A DNA stretch of 64,000 nucleotides from Aquamicrobium sp. LC103. GTDB lineage: Bacteria > Pseudomonadota > Alphaproteobacteria > Rhizobiales > Rhizobiaceae. Below are positions 51,392-60,482 of this stretch, in pieces; the first letter of the stretch is position 1; every line of letters begins with the position of its first letter. The notes beneath the pieces were generated by a model, which was not told the DNA's origin, did no database searches, and saw nothing but the letters and a program-made list of their open reading frames with translations. The translations under genes and the position numbers were made by a program. The DNA is taken from positions 1 to 64,000 of the forward strand of contig NZ_LBCQ02000015.1 of NCBI RefSeq assembly GCF_001014615.2. Direction: 5' to 3'.

Positions 51392-52207
51392 ATGAACGCG
51401 AACGTAAGTGATATATTTGTAAAATCGTCATTCCGTACGATAAGAATATTTGAATGTTTCTCTTTCACTCAGAAGCCGATGAAGCTTGGAGAGATTGCGG
51501 ACATGATCTCTTGTCCACCATCCAGTACGTTCGCTTTGCTTAGATCGCTTGAGGCACAAGGTTACATAAGCTGCGATCACTCAAGTAGAACGTTTGTTCC
51601 CACCTTGAAGGCAGCTCTCCTGGGCGCATGGATCAACGACAGCATGATCTCGGACGGAACGATCCTGCGGCTGATGATCGGCTTGCAGGCCAAGACCGGC
51701 GCAACCGTTGTGCTGGGCGCCTTGAGCGGACTGGCCGTCCAATACATCCATGTCCAGCGCTCCAGCGCCTTCCCGCCGAACAGCGAAATCACCGCAGGTA
51801 GCATGCGCCCCCTTCTGCGTTCGGCGATGGGACAGGTTTTCCTTTCAGCAATGCCTCCCGAGGACGTCCCGCCCATTATCCGCCGCTTGAACGCGGAAGA
51901 GGCCGAGCCCGATAAGTGGGTGAAACAGCAAGACATTATGGAGCGGCTCGCCCGCTTCCGTGACGAAGGCTACGCCCACTCGGAAGGAGCCGCGACCAAG
52001 GGCGCGGCAATGATCGCGGTGTTGCTCGCCACCCCACCGCACCAGCCTCCCCTGGGTCTGGGCGTGGGTGGCCCGATCTCCTTCATCCGGGCCAACAAGG
52101 CGGCGATCGTCAAGGCGCTGAGGGCGGTCGTGGCGCGGCGGCGGCAGACCATGGAAAGACAGTGGGGACAGCAGCAACTCAAGGCTACCGAGACAAACCG
52201 GAAATAG
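51392..52207 (+). CDS. IclR family transcriptional regulator
   Basis: 271 residues. Winged HTH at about 15-70 (MKLGEIADMISCPPSSTFALLRSLEAQGY, quoted in part: CPPSSTFALLRSLEAQGY) and an IclR effector domain (LRSAMGQVFLSAMP, FRDEGYAHSEGAATKGAAMI). The effector domain is usually small-acid responsive. The region before it is AT-rich. It sits between the divergent FAH/CoA-transferase pair and the downstream ABC importer operon, so it is the obvious candidate regulator of either or both. Confidence 0.88.
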   Translation: MNANVSDIFVKSSFRTIRIFECFSFTQKPMKLGEIADMISCPPSSTFALLRSLEAQGYISCDHSSRTFVPTLKAALLGAWINDSMISDGTILRLMIGLQAKTGATVVLGALSGLAVQYIHVQRSSAFPPNSEITAGSMRPLLRSAMGQVFLSAMPPEDVPPIIRRLNAEEAEPDKWVKQQDIMERLARFRDEGYAHSEGAATKGAAMIAVLLATPPHQPPLGLGVGGPISFIRANKAAIVKALRAVVARRRQTMERQWGQQQLKATETNRK

Positions 52208-52358
52208 TCCGAAGAACCCGGAAAGGGTGTCAAGCCCCGCTGTTTTTCACCATTTGCCGCGGTTTGACCCTCAAAACGCATGCCGCTTAGCATCTGGAGA
52301 CTGCCGCACCGTTACCGGAGGAGATTGGTGACGCTGCGGCTCGGATGGAGGAGACATC

Positions 52359-53456
52359 ATGATCAGGAAGTATCTGCGCCTCGTACTCGCCGGCGCCCCG
52401 ATGGCCCTCGCAGCAGGCCATGTCCACGCCCAGTCGGAAATTCCGGCCAACCTAGAACAGGCCGGCGGCATCGAAGCCCTCGCGGAACTGGCAAAGGCGG
52501 AAGGCAACCTTCTCGTTTACGGTGCGCCGAGCCAGGACAAGTTCGAGGTATGGGTACGGGATTTCGAGCAACAATACGGCATCGACGTCCAGTACTATCG
52601 CGGTCCGACCAATACGATCTTTCAGCGCTTCGTCCAGGAGCAGCGTTCCGGGCGCAATCAGGCCGACATCGTCGCCCTCAGCGATCTGACGGTGATCGAA
52701 ACGGGAGAGGAAGCAGGTTATATCGCCAGCTACACGCCTCAGAACGCGGCTCTGTTCCCTGAGAACATGCGCAAGGACGCGATCGCCTACCCGCTCTTCC
52801 TGACCGTCTCGACGGTCGGCTGGAACACTCGCGTCGTTCCCGAAGACCTGCAAAAGGCTCTGTTCGAAGATCCGTTGGCAGCGCTTCTCGATCCTCGCTT
52901 GAAGGGCAAGATCGCCGTCGTCGACGTGACGGCCGGTGGTCCCCAGCTCGCAACGAGCGCCAATCTCGTCTACAATCTCGAGGACCAGTATGGCTGGGAA
53001 TATCTGGAAAAGCTGGCGGCGCAGGATCCCGCCATCATCCGCACCTCACCCGTCGTGCTGGATGGCGTGATCGCCGGCGACTACTGGGCGACGACCGACG
53101 CCTATACCTCCCTTTTCGCCGCACAGGCGGTCAATGGAGCGCCGATAGCCTTCCAGGCGCCGGATACGGCGGCGGCGTCGATCTTCTATACCTCTGTTGC
53201 AGAGAACGCCCCAAACCCCCACGCGGCACGGCTCTTCACAGAATGGGCCACCAGCCTGGAGGCGCAGAACTCGCTCGCGGAGATCACCGAAGGCGATGTG
53301 GTCATCGAGGGTTGGGAAGACCGGCGCAAGGTAAGCCGGTTCGACTGGTATCGACCCGCAAGCACGCTCTACGTCGAGTGGCAGTCAGACGAGCGCTTTC
53401 GGGATGAGGAGCTTCGCTCCTTCTATGCACGTTGGGCCGAAGTCTACGGGCAATAG
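52359..53456 (+). CDS. Periplasmic solute-binding protein, Fe3+/polyamine-type (family 1)
   Basis: 365 residues with a Sec signal (MIRKYLRLVLAGAPMALAAG, cleavage near VHAQS). The mature part starts like iron/phosphonate/spermidine-type proteins (EGNLLVYGAPSQDKFEVWV; then FQRFVQEQRSGRNQADIVAL). The paired iron-ligand tyrosines of FbpA were not seen, and catabolic genes follow, so an organic anion is more likely than ferric iron. GGAGGAG lies upstream of the ATG. First gene of the five-gene operon to 58607. Confidence 0.88.
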   Translation: MIRKYLRLVLAGAPMALAAGHVHAQSEIPANLEQAGGIEALAELAKAEGNLLVYGAPSQDKFEVWVRDFEQQYGIDVQYYRGPTNTIFQRFVQEQRSGRNQADIVALSDLTVIETGEEAGYIASYTPQNAALFPENMRKDAIAYPLFLTVSTVGWNTRVVPEDLQKALFEDPLAALLDPRLKGKIAVVDVTAGGPQLATSANLVYNLEDQYGWEYLEKLAAQDPAIIRTSPVVLDGVIAGDYWATTDAYTSLFAAQAVNGAPIAFQAPDTAAASIFYTSVAENAPNPHAARLFTEWATSLEAQNSLAEITEGDVVIEGWEDRRKVSRFDWYRPASTLYVEWQSDERFRDEELRSFYARWAEVYGQ

Positions 53457-53529
53457 GCCGTTTCCACACTCCCAGGTTCCATGATCCCGACCTCTTCGAG
53501 GCGGTCGGACAATCGAAAGGTCGCGTCTC

Positions 53530-54879
53530 ATGGGCACTTCGCTCGACTGTCAAATCCTCCGCAACGTGTTCGGCAGCGAGCGCATGCGCCATGTCTTCGA
53601 TACCCGCCAGCTGCTTCAGGGCTGGTTCGAGGTCTGGGCGAGCCTGGCCGAGGCAGAGGCGGACGTCGGCCTGATCCCCCGGGAGGCCGCCTCACGCATC
53701 CGGCACGCAACCAGGTCGGATGAATTCGATGTGGAACGGATAGGAGAGGAGGTGCGCACCGGCCGGCATTTCTTGATGCCGGCGATCAACGCGCTGACTG
53801 CGGCTTCCGGCGACGCCGGCCGCTACGTTCACTGGGGAGCCACGACGCAGGACATCACCGATACCGGCATGGTGCTGCAGCTTCGCAACGCTCTCGACAT
53901 CGTTGAACCCTCGCTTCAACGCCTGATCACGATCCTCGCTGGCCATGTAGAATCGTCAGGCCATCATCCCATGGCGGGACGCACGCATTGGCAGCATGCC
54001 GTTCCCATAACGCTGGGTTTCAAGTTCGCGCTCTGGATCGACGAACTGGCACGCCACGAGGCAAGGATCCGCCATTGCCGCGAGCTCATCTCGGTCGCCG
54101 AACTCCACGGGGCGGGAGGAACCCTCGCCTCGCTGGGGGCCGACGGCCTCAGGGTGCGGGCGGCGTTCTGCAAGCGGTTAGGCCTCGCTGAGCCGGATAT
54201 CGCCTGGCACGGATCGCGGGATCGCCTGACCGAGCTCGTCTCGACCATCGGCATGATCGCGGCCACCCTGGAAAAGATCTGTCTGGAAGTCGGCCGGCTG
54301 TCGGGGAACGACATCGGCGAACTGCACGAACCGCGCCGCAAACGTCAGGTGGGCTCTTCCACCATGCCGCAAAAGCACAACCCGATCTTGTGCGAGCGCT
54401 CAGTCGCAGGCTGCCGCATCGTGCGCGGCATGGTGCCGGTGATGCAGGGTCTCATGGTCGGATGCCACGAACGCGACCTTGCATCGGTCTCGGGCGAGTG
54501 GTTGCTGATCCCGCAATGCCTCATCACCTTCGACGGCTCCCTACAGTACACCGAGACCATCCTCGCAGGGCTCCAGATCTTCCCGGACAAGATGTTGGAG
54601 AACTTGCAGATCACCGGCGGTGGCATCGTCTCCGAGGCCGTCATGTTCGGGCTCGCCGCCCAGATGGGCCGAACCCAGGCCCATGACGTCATGGTGGAGG
54701 TTGCACGTGCCGCATCTGAACAAAAGCGGCCGCTCCTCGAATTGCTTCTGGAGCGGGAAGACGTGACCGCGGCCCTTACCCGCGAGGAACTGCTTGCTCT
54801 GGTGAAACCGGAGAACCATCTGGGGCTGGCGCGCGAGCTGACCGATGCCGTGATTTCCCGCCGAGCCGACGCCGGCTGA
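53530..54879 (+). CDS. Fumarase/aspartase-superfamily lyase (PurB/PcaB-like)
   Basis: 449 residues. Signature loop GSSTMPQKHNPILCE and the C1/C2 regions (VHWGATTQDITDTGMV; GRTHWQHAVPITLGFK) are complete, including the catalytic Ser in the GSS loop and the His in GRTHWQH. The superfamily performs beta-eliminations releasing fumarate, or cycloisomerisation of 3-carboxymuconate. Placed between binding-protein and permease genes, it is probably a catabolic lyase or PcaB-like cycloisomerase, not purB. No strong ribosome-binding site; ATG 53530 fits the family start. Confidence 0.85.
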   Translation: MGTSLDCQILRNVFGSERMRHVFDTRQLLQGWFEVWASLAEAEADVGLIPREAASRIRHATRSDEFDVERIGEEVRTGRHFLMPAINALTAASGDAGRYVHWGATTQDITDTGMVLQLRNALDIVEPSLQRLITILAGHVESSGHHPMAGRTHWQHAVPITLGFKFALWIDELARHEARIRHCRELISVAELHGAGGTLASLGADGLRVRAAFCKRLGLAEPDIAWHGSRDRLTELVSTIGMIAATLEKICLEVGRLSGNDIGELHEPRRKRQVGSSTMPQKHNPILCERSVAGCRIVRGMVPVMQGLMVGCHERDLASVSGEWLLIPQCLITFDGSLQYTETILAGLQIFPDKMLENLQITGGGIVSEAVMFGLAAQMGRTQAHDVMVEVARAASEQKRPLLELLLEREDVTAALTREELLALVKPENHLGLARELTDAVISRRADAG

Positions 54880-54900
54880 ACCGGATCCACGAGGATCGAG

Positions 54901-56649
54901 ATGACTTCAATGAAATCCGCTTCCGCAGCAATCAACCTTCCGACGTCAGGCCTGTTCAAGGAGCGCCGCTTCCAGACCCTGATGGAAGTCGCCTTCGGAA
55001 TTTTCGTCATCGGCTCGCTGATCGCAATCATCGGCCTGCCCTTGCTCTTCATCGGCTTGAGCTCGGTTTTAAACGATCCTTTCGATCTCGCTTCCGGATT
55101 TTCGATCGATACGCTCGTGGCCGTCTACACCTCCCCGCGTATCATGAGGTCGCTCTGGCAAACCATCTGGATGTCGGTCGCCGTGGGCATTGCCGCGACC
55201 GCGATCGGCGGGCTGCTCGCGTGGCTGGTGACGCGGTTCCGCCTTCCCGCGCCTGGGCTGCTCGAGATGCTGGTTCTCATGCCGCTCTTCATGTCGCCGT
55301 TGATCGGCGTGATTGCCTGGGTTTCGCTCGGCGCTCCCAATTCCGGCCTCATCAACGAGTTCATCGACATGGCGGGCGGGCCGGACTGGATGCGCATCAA
55401 CATCATGTCCGTGACCGGCATAGCCTTCGTCAAAGCGGCCCACTACATTCCCTACGGCTACCTTTTCATTTCCAGCACGCTGCGCAACACGGATGCCAAT
55501 CTCGAAGAGGCCTCCTATGTTGCAGGCGGCAGCGTGCCGCGCACAGCCTTCAACATTCTTCTGCCGCTGCTGCGCTCCTCCACGCTCTCCTCGATCCTGT
55601 TCATCTCGATATTGTCGAGCGGTGAATTCTCGGTCTCGGCTATCCTCGGTGCGCGAACAGACTTCGTGCCACTGTCGGTCCATATCTATGAATCGGTCCA
55701 CGGCTTCCCGCAGGATTTCAGTCGTGCCACCGCGATCGGTACGATGCTCATCATCATCAGCGTCGTGGCGTTCTATTTCTATCGACGCTCGATGCGGGAG
55801 AGCCAACGCTTCGTCACCGTTTCCGGCCGCGGCTTCGCGACCAGGCAGATCGACGCCGGCGCGGTCATGCCGCTCATCCTCGTCGTGTTCGCGTTCTACA
55901 CCTTCGTGACGGTCATTCTTCCTTACGGGGCTTTGCTCTTCATGGTGTTCGCAAAATTCCGCACCGGTTCGCTCGCAACGACCGAGTTCAACCTCGACAC
56001 GCTGAACATGGTGCTGCAGGCAACCAGCGTGCAGCTGGCGACGGTCAACACCTTGATCATCAGCATCATCGTGCCGATCGTCTGCGTGTTCTTCGCGCTG
56101 GTGCTTGTCTATGCCAACGATCGGCTGAGACTGAAGGGATCGGAGGTTGCAAACTACCTCGCTTCGATCCCCATAGCGATCAGCGCCATCGTCTTCGCCT
56201 CGGGGATATTCGTCGTCTACATCTACACCCCGCTCTACGCCACGATCTGGCTGATCGCGCTAGGGCTTGTCGCCAACTACATCACCCACGCGATCCGCAT
56301 CGTCAGCAACGGGGTGACGCAGATCGACCGGTCGCTGGAAGAAGCGGCGAGCATTAACGGGGCATCCAGGGGAACGGTGCTGCGCACCATCGTGGCGCCG
56401 CTGCTACGTCCTTCCGTCTACGCGGCAATGGTGATGATTTTCGTATTCTGCGTCCGCGAGGTGAACACCGCCATCCTGCTGTATTCGCCCAATTCGATCC
56501 TGCTTTCCGTCTTGTCCTGGAACTACACGTCGGACGGCAACATGGCCGCGGCCTCCGTTGTCGGTGTCGTCCAAACCCTGCTGATGATCATCGTGATCGT
56601 GGCTGCTCGCGTCTTCTTCGGCGTCAAAGCATCCAAAAGCCCGGTCTGA
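54901..56649 (+). CDS. ABC transporter permease, fused double permease (FbpB/ThiP type)
   Basis: 582-residue inner-membrane protein with two tandem binding-protein-dependent permease units of about six helices each. The EAA loops are visible as LEEASYVAGGSVPRTAFNIL in the first half and LEEAASINGASRGTVLRTI in the second. One chain forms the whole pore. It lies 21 bases after the lyase and 18 bases before the ATPase gene. Confidence 0.92.
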   Translation: MTSMKSASAAINLPTSGLFKERRFQTLMEVAFGIFVIGSLIAIIGLPLLFIGLSSVLNDPFDLASGFSIDTLVAVYTSPRIMRSLWQTIWMSVAVGIAATAIGGLLAWLVTRFRLPAPGLLEMLVLMPLFMSPLIGVIAWVSLGAPNSGLINEFIDMAGGPDWMRINIMSVTGIAFVKAAHYIPYGYLFISSTLRNTDANLEEASYVAGGSVPRTAFNILLPLLRSSTLSSILFISILSSGEFSVSAILGARTDFVPLSVHIYESVHGFPQDFSRATAIGTMLIIISVVAFYFYRRSMRESQRFVTVSGRGFATRQIDAGAVMPLILVVFAFYTFVTVILPYGALLFMVFAKFRTGSLATTEFNLDTLNMVLQATSVQLATVNTLIISIIVPIVCVFFALVLVYANDRLRLKGSEVANYLASIPIAISAIVFASGIFVVYIYTPLYATIWLIALGLVANYITHAIRIVSNGVTQIDRSLEEAASINGASRGTVLRTIVAPLLRPSVYAAMVMIFVFCVREVNTAILLYSPNSILLSVLSWNYTSDGNMAAASVVGVVQTLLMIIVIVAARVFFGVKASKSPV

Positions 56650-56667
56650 CGAGAGGAGATTGCCCCC

Positions 56668-57783
56668 ATGAATATGCCACTTGGAACCAAGGCGGCCGGT
56701 CTCGACGTCCGCAAGCTTGTCGCCAGCTATCGCGGCCTGACGGCGGTCGACGGCATCAGCTTTTCGATACCGCCATCGAAATTCCTGACACTGCTCGGCC
56801 CCAGCGGTTGCGGTAAGAGCACAACCTTGCGCAGCGTCGCCGGGCTCCATCAGATCGATGCGGGCGAAATCCGAATTGGCGAGATTCCGGTTGCGACCGC
56901 CGACCTGCACATCCGGCCGGAGCATCGCGAGATCAACATGGTCTTCCAGTCCTATGCGATCTGGCCTCACATGACGGTAGCGGACAATGTCGCCTACGGG
57001 CTGAAGATGAAAGGCTTGCCGCGCGAGGTAATCCGCAAGCAGGTGACGGACATGCTCGATCTCGTCGGCCTGACCGCCTTTTCCGACCGGATGGCGACCG
57101 GTCTCAGCGGCGGCCAGCAACAGCGCGTGGCGCTGGCCCGCGCGCTGGCCACTCAGCCGCGAATTTTGCTCCTCGACGAGCCGCTTAGCAATCTCGATTC
57201 CGTATTGCGCAACCGGATGCGCTGCGAAATCATGCGCATCCAGCGCGAGCTCGGCACCACCACCCTTTATGTTACCCACGACTGCGCCGAGGCCCTGTCT
57301 ATGTCGGATCGGATCCTGGTCATGGACAAGGGGCAGATCGCGCAGGCCGAGACGCCAGAAGGCCTCTATCGCTACCCGGCAAGCCGGTTCGTTGCGGAAT
57401 TCATCGGCCAAGCCAACGTCGTGCTGGGCATCGTCCTCGATGTGGCGGAGACGGAGATTCTCGTGGAAGTATCGGGCCTTGGACAAGACCTGAAGCTGAA
57501 CGCACGCCGGCGCCCCGAAGACAAGCCGGCCAAGGGCCAGATAGTCGATCTGATCATAAGGCCGGAGAGCCTGCGCCAAGCCACGCCGCAGGATACCCAG
57601 GTCGTGTCGGGACGCATCCTGCAAAAGGAATTCCTAGGTAGCCGGACAGAGGTCAGCGTCCGGGTCGGGGAAGAAACGCTGAGGCTCGACACCGTCGATC
57701 GGGTCGAGGGCAATCCCGGAGACCGGCTGCAACTCTCCATGCCAAGCGACGCGATCGTCTGGGCGCCCGCATCATCCAACTGA
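56668..57783 (+). CDS. ABC transporter ATPase (PotA/FbpC type)
   Basis: 371 residues: Walker A GPSGCGKST, Q-loop VFQSYAIWPHMTV, signature LSGGQQQR, Walker B ILLLDEPLSNLD, switch YVTHDCAEA, and a C-terminal TOBE/OB region (LIIRPESLRQATP). AGAGGAGATT lies upstream of the ATG. Energises the double permease at 54901. Confidence 0.93.
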   Translation: MNMPLGTKAAGLDVRKLVASYRGLTAVDGISFSIPPSKFLTLLGPSGCGKSTTLRSVAGLHQIDAGEIRIGEIPVATADLHIRPEHREINMVFQSYAIWPHMTVADNVAYGLKMKGLPREVIRKQVTDMLDLVGLTAFSDRMATGLSGGQQQRVALARALATQPRILLLDEPLSNLDSVLRNRMRCEIMRIQRELGTTTLYVTHDCAEALSMSDRILVMDKGQIAQAETPEGLYRYPASRFVAEFIGQANVVLGIVLDVAETEILVEVSGLGQDLKLNARRRPEDKPAKGQIVDLIIRPESLRQATPQDTQVVSGRILQKEFLGSRTEVSVRVGEETLRLDTVDRVEGNPGDRLQLSMPSDAIVWAPASSN

Positions 57784-57806
57784 CACTGAACACGGATTTG
57801 AGATTC

Positions 57807-58607
57807 ATGACTGCTCGCCAACCCGAACACCTTCTGCTGGACACGTCGGATCGCATCTGGCGGGTCGTTATCAACCGACCTCAGATACGCAATGCCCACG
57901 ACACTCAGACGTTCAAGGAACTTCACGCGGTATTCGACGAGGCCGAGATGGACCCCGAATGCCGTTGCGTGGTGCTCACGGGGGCCGGCGACATCTTCTG
58001 TGCAGGCCAGGACCTCTCCTTTACCCGAAAAGCGGGACCTCGCGAGTTCGACGAGTATGGCCGCTGGAATGTCGCAACCCGTCAGAAGATCCAGCGCAAT
58101 CACAAGCCGGTTCTGGCTGCCGTCAACGGCCCCGCCATCGGCGGCGGGGTCTATCTCGCGACCGCCTGCGACCTAGTGGTGGCAGTGGACAGCGCGTATT
58201 TTCACATGCGGGAGATACACGCAGGCAACCATGCAGGTGGCCAGAACCTCTTCACGATCGGGCGCGCACGCTCGCTCGAGATGGCTCTGTTGGGCAACCG
58301 GCTCGATGCCGCAACCGCTCTTTCCTGGGGGCTGATCAACAGGGTGGCGAGCAAGGACGAGTTTGCGTCCTGCGTAGACGCTGTCGCCGGCGAATTGGCG
58401 GATCTTCCGCCGTTGGCGGTGCGCTACACCAAGAGCGCGACCAACATTCTGCTGGATGCCGCCGGCTTTTCGGCGCAACTCGAGGCCAGTGGACCGATGC
58501 AGCGCTATCTGTCGCTCTCGCCGGATGGTCGTGAAGCGAAGCGCGCCTTCGAGGAGAAGCGCAAACCGCGGTTCACCGGCCAGCATCCCCATGTCGACAA
58601 GACATGA
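57807..58607 (+). CDS. Enoyl-CoA hydratase/isomerase (crotonase) family protein
   Basis: 266 residues. Oxyanion-hole motifs TGAGDIFCAGQDLSF and VNGPAIGGGVYLATACD are present. The position of hydratase Glu144 is Tyr (GGGVYLA), while Glu164 may correspond to MREIHAGN, so the reaction is probably not plain hydration. The C-terminal REAKRAFEEKRKPRFTG is typical. The ATG at 57807 is preferred over an in-frame TTG at 57798. Last gene of the operon and convergent with the crotonase at 58671. Confidence 0.87.
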   Translation: MTARQPEHLLLDTSDRIWRVVINRPQIRNAHDTQTFKELHAVFDEAEMDPECRCVVLTGAGDIFCAGQDLSFTRKAGPREFDEYGRWNVATRQKIQRNHKPVLAAVNGPAIGGGVYLATACDLVVAVDSAYFHMREIHAGNHAGGQNLFTIGRARSLEMALLGNRLDAATALSWGLINRVASKDEFASCVDAVAGELADLPPLAVRYTKSATNILLDAAGFSAQLEASGPMQRYLSLSPDGREAKRAFEEKRKPRFTGQHPHVDKT

Positions 58608-58670
58608 CAGCAGCTCTGCGGGCGACAATCGTGAGCGACCTCAGAGATGTCGGAGCGAAGTATCTCTCCT

Positions 58671-59474
58671 TCATTTGTGCCGGAATTCCGCCGCACGCTT
58701 CTCCGCGAACGCCTGCATCCCCTCGCGCCGGTCGGCCGTGGCGTAAAGTGCGTGAAACAACCGTCGTTCCAGCCGCAGTCCTTGTGTCAGTCCGTCGGAT
58801 GCCACGCCAACCGCCTCTTTGATAGCCATCACCGCAGGCAGCGAGGCTTCCGAGATGCCATGCGCAAGCTGCATCGCCTCGTCCTGCAATCTGCCCCTCG
58901 GCACGACGCGGTTGATCAGGCCCAGCGCTTCGGCTTCTGCTGCGCTCAGGGCGCGCCCGGTCAGCATCAGTTCCATCGCCTTCGCCTTACCTAGCGCCAA
59001 TGCGAGCCGTTGCGTACCGCCCGCCCCGGGCATGGTGCCGAGGCGTATTTCCGGCAAACCGAAACGTGCCGTCTCGTCCGCCAGGATTATGTCGCACATC
59101 ATCGCCAATTCGCAGCCGCCGCCAAGTGCCGCGCCGGAAACGGTGGCGACAATCGGTTTGCGGATTTCGCCGACCACTCCAAGATCCGCCAGGTAATTGC
59201 CGGTCAATGTGCCTGGAAAGCTCACCGGCACCGCTTCCTTTATGTCTGCTCCGGCGCAGAAAGCGCGCCCTTCTCCCTTAAGGAGCAAGCAGCCGATGCC
59301 GTCATCGACATCCATCATGCGAACGAGCTGCGCCAGCTCCGCGACCATCGCGGCGTTGATCGCATTCAGTGCTTCCGGCCGGTGCAGGGTAATGATCGCC
59401 ACACGACCTTCGCGGCTGAACTTTACGAATTGTCGGCCCGCCTCGGCTGACGCCTCTTGCGCCTGCTGGGTCAT
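58671..59474 (-). CDS. Enoyl-CoA hydratase
   Basis: 267 residues. Unlike the other two crotonases in the window, both catalytic Glu are present: LGGGCELAMMCD (Glu144 type) and FGLPEIRLGTMPGAGGTQRL (Glu164 type). The oxyanion hole is GRAFCAGADIKEA. Predicted true 2-enoyl-CoA hydratase of beta-oxidation. The ATG at 59474 overlaps the TRAP-binding-protein stop by ATGA. Last gene of the leftward Liv/TRAP cluster. Confidence 0.9.
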   Translation of the reverse strand: MTQQAQEASAEAGRQFVKFSREGRVAIITLHRPEALNAINAAMVAELAQLVRMMDVDDGIGCLLLKGEGRAFCAGADIKEAVPVSFPGTLTGNYLADLGVVGEIRKPIVATVSGAALGGGCELAMMCDIILADETARFGLPEIRLGTMPGAGGTQRLALALGKAKAMELMLTGRALSAAEAEALGLINRVVPRGRLQDEAMQLAHGISEASLPAVMAIKEAVGVASDGLTQGLRLERRLFHALYATADRREGMQAFAEKRAAEFRHK

Positions 59475-60454
59475 TCGCGCGCGCCTTTTGACAAGAGAAC
59501 CTGCAGACTTTCCCAGACATCGGGGTAGTCGGCAGCGAAACCTGCAGATATCGATGCGACAGGCTGTCGCCATGCCCCATCGGCCTCGACGCGGACCACC
59601 CGCGCGCCGTTGGTCTTCAACTCTTCCATCTCAGCCTCGTCGTCGGCGAGCATGACTTCCCAGGCGCTTGTGACCTTGCTCTCCACCGCCTGCGTCAAGG
59701 CCGCCCGCTCGTCTTCGGCGAGTGCGTCAAACTGTTTGGCGCGAATGATCACCGCATAGGTGATCATCATGAGTCCTGGGACCTGCAGGGCGTTCGGCAC
59801 TTCCATGCCTAGCTGCGATGCCCAGCCACCGGGCGATGTAAAGACTCCCTGAACGCGATTCTCGGCGAAAGCGTTCTTCAACTCGGGAAAGGGCATGACA
59901 ACTGGCTCGGCGCCATAGCCCTGCATGATCGCCTCATAGATGCCCGAACCCGCCACCCGGATCGCCAGCCCACTAAGCTCGGAGGGTTCATCCGGCATTT
60001 CTTCGCTGAAGGCGAACAACTGGTCCGCTCCCCTCATCAGCCCCAGAACACGCCATCCCTTCTCGTGTGCGAGCAGGTCGAGTTGCGCGACAACGCCGTT
60101 GCGCACGACAGGATTGGCCATCAATGTATCATTGAGCGTGAAGGGTAGGTTCACGAAACCCATTCGCGGGTCGATACGCTCCAGATTGGAGGCGTTGACC
60201 AAGGCGACATCCGCGACCCCGTTCTCCAGCGCCTCAACGCCTGCATAGCCGGGATGGACCACGCCGCCCGGATTGACCTGTAATGTCAGTAATGCGGGGT
60301 CCGCGGATGCGGCGGAAACCATCGCCTCGATATGCGGTATGCGGGGATGATCGGCGGTGATGTCATGCACAAGCCGCAAATCTCCGGCCGCGACGGGTAA
60401 GGCGGTGGCAAGGATCAGCGCGGCACATGCGAAAGACCGTACGAAAAAAGCCAT
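59471..60454 (-). CDS. DctP-type TRAP transporter solute-binding protein
   Basis: 327 residues with a Sec signal (FFVRSFACAALILATALPVAAG). The TRAP-P fold blocks are seen: GVEALENGVADVALVNASN, LSGLAIRVAGSGIYEAIMQG, GYGAEPVVMPFPELKNAFAENRVQG (quoted in part: MPFPELKNAFAENRVQG). No DctQ or DctM membrane gene is present in the window; the gene sits instead between Liv-type ABC permeases and a crotonase. AGGGAGG upstream. It may serve an unlinked TRAP permease or substitute as the receptor for this ABC system. Confidence 0.85.
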   Translation of the reverse strand: MAFFVRSFACAALILATALPVAAGDLRLVHDITADHPRIPHIEAMVSAASADPALLTLQVNPGGVVHPGYAGVEALENGVADVALVNASNLERIDPRMGFVNLPFTLNDTLMANPVVRNGVVAQLDLLAHEKGWRVLGLMRGADQLFAFSEEMPDEPSELSGLAIRVAGSGIYEAIMQGYGAEPVVMPFPELKNAFAENRVQGVFTSPGGWASQLGMEVPNALQVPGLMMITYAVIIRAKQFDALAEDERAALTQAVESKVTSAWEVMLADDEAEMEELKTNGARVVRVEADGAWRQPVASISAGFAADYPDVWESLQVLLSKGARE

Positions 60455-60482
60455 AGTATCCTCCCTGATATCTCTTTTGGGC

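Noticed and set aside
52359-53456. Ferric-iron transporter assignment for the family 1 binding protein
   Set aside because: The paired tyrosines expected for iron binding were not found, and the operon carries catabolic enzymes. The call was kept generic.
53530-54879. Adenylosuccinate lyase purB
   Set aside because: It is embedded in a transporter operon with catabolic genes and carries the QKHNP version of the signature loop. A purine role is not supported by context.
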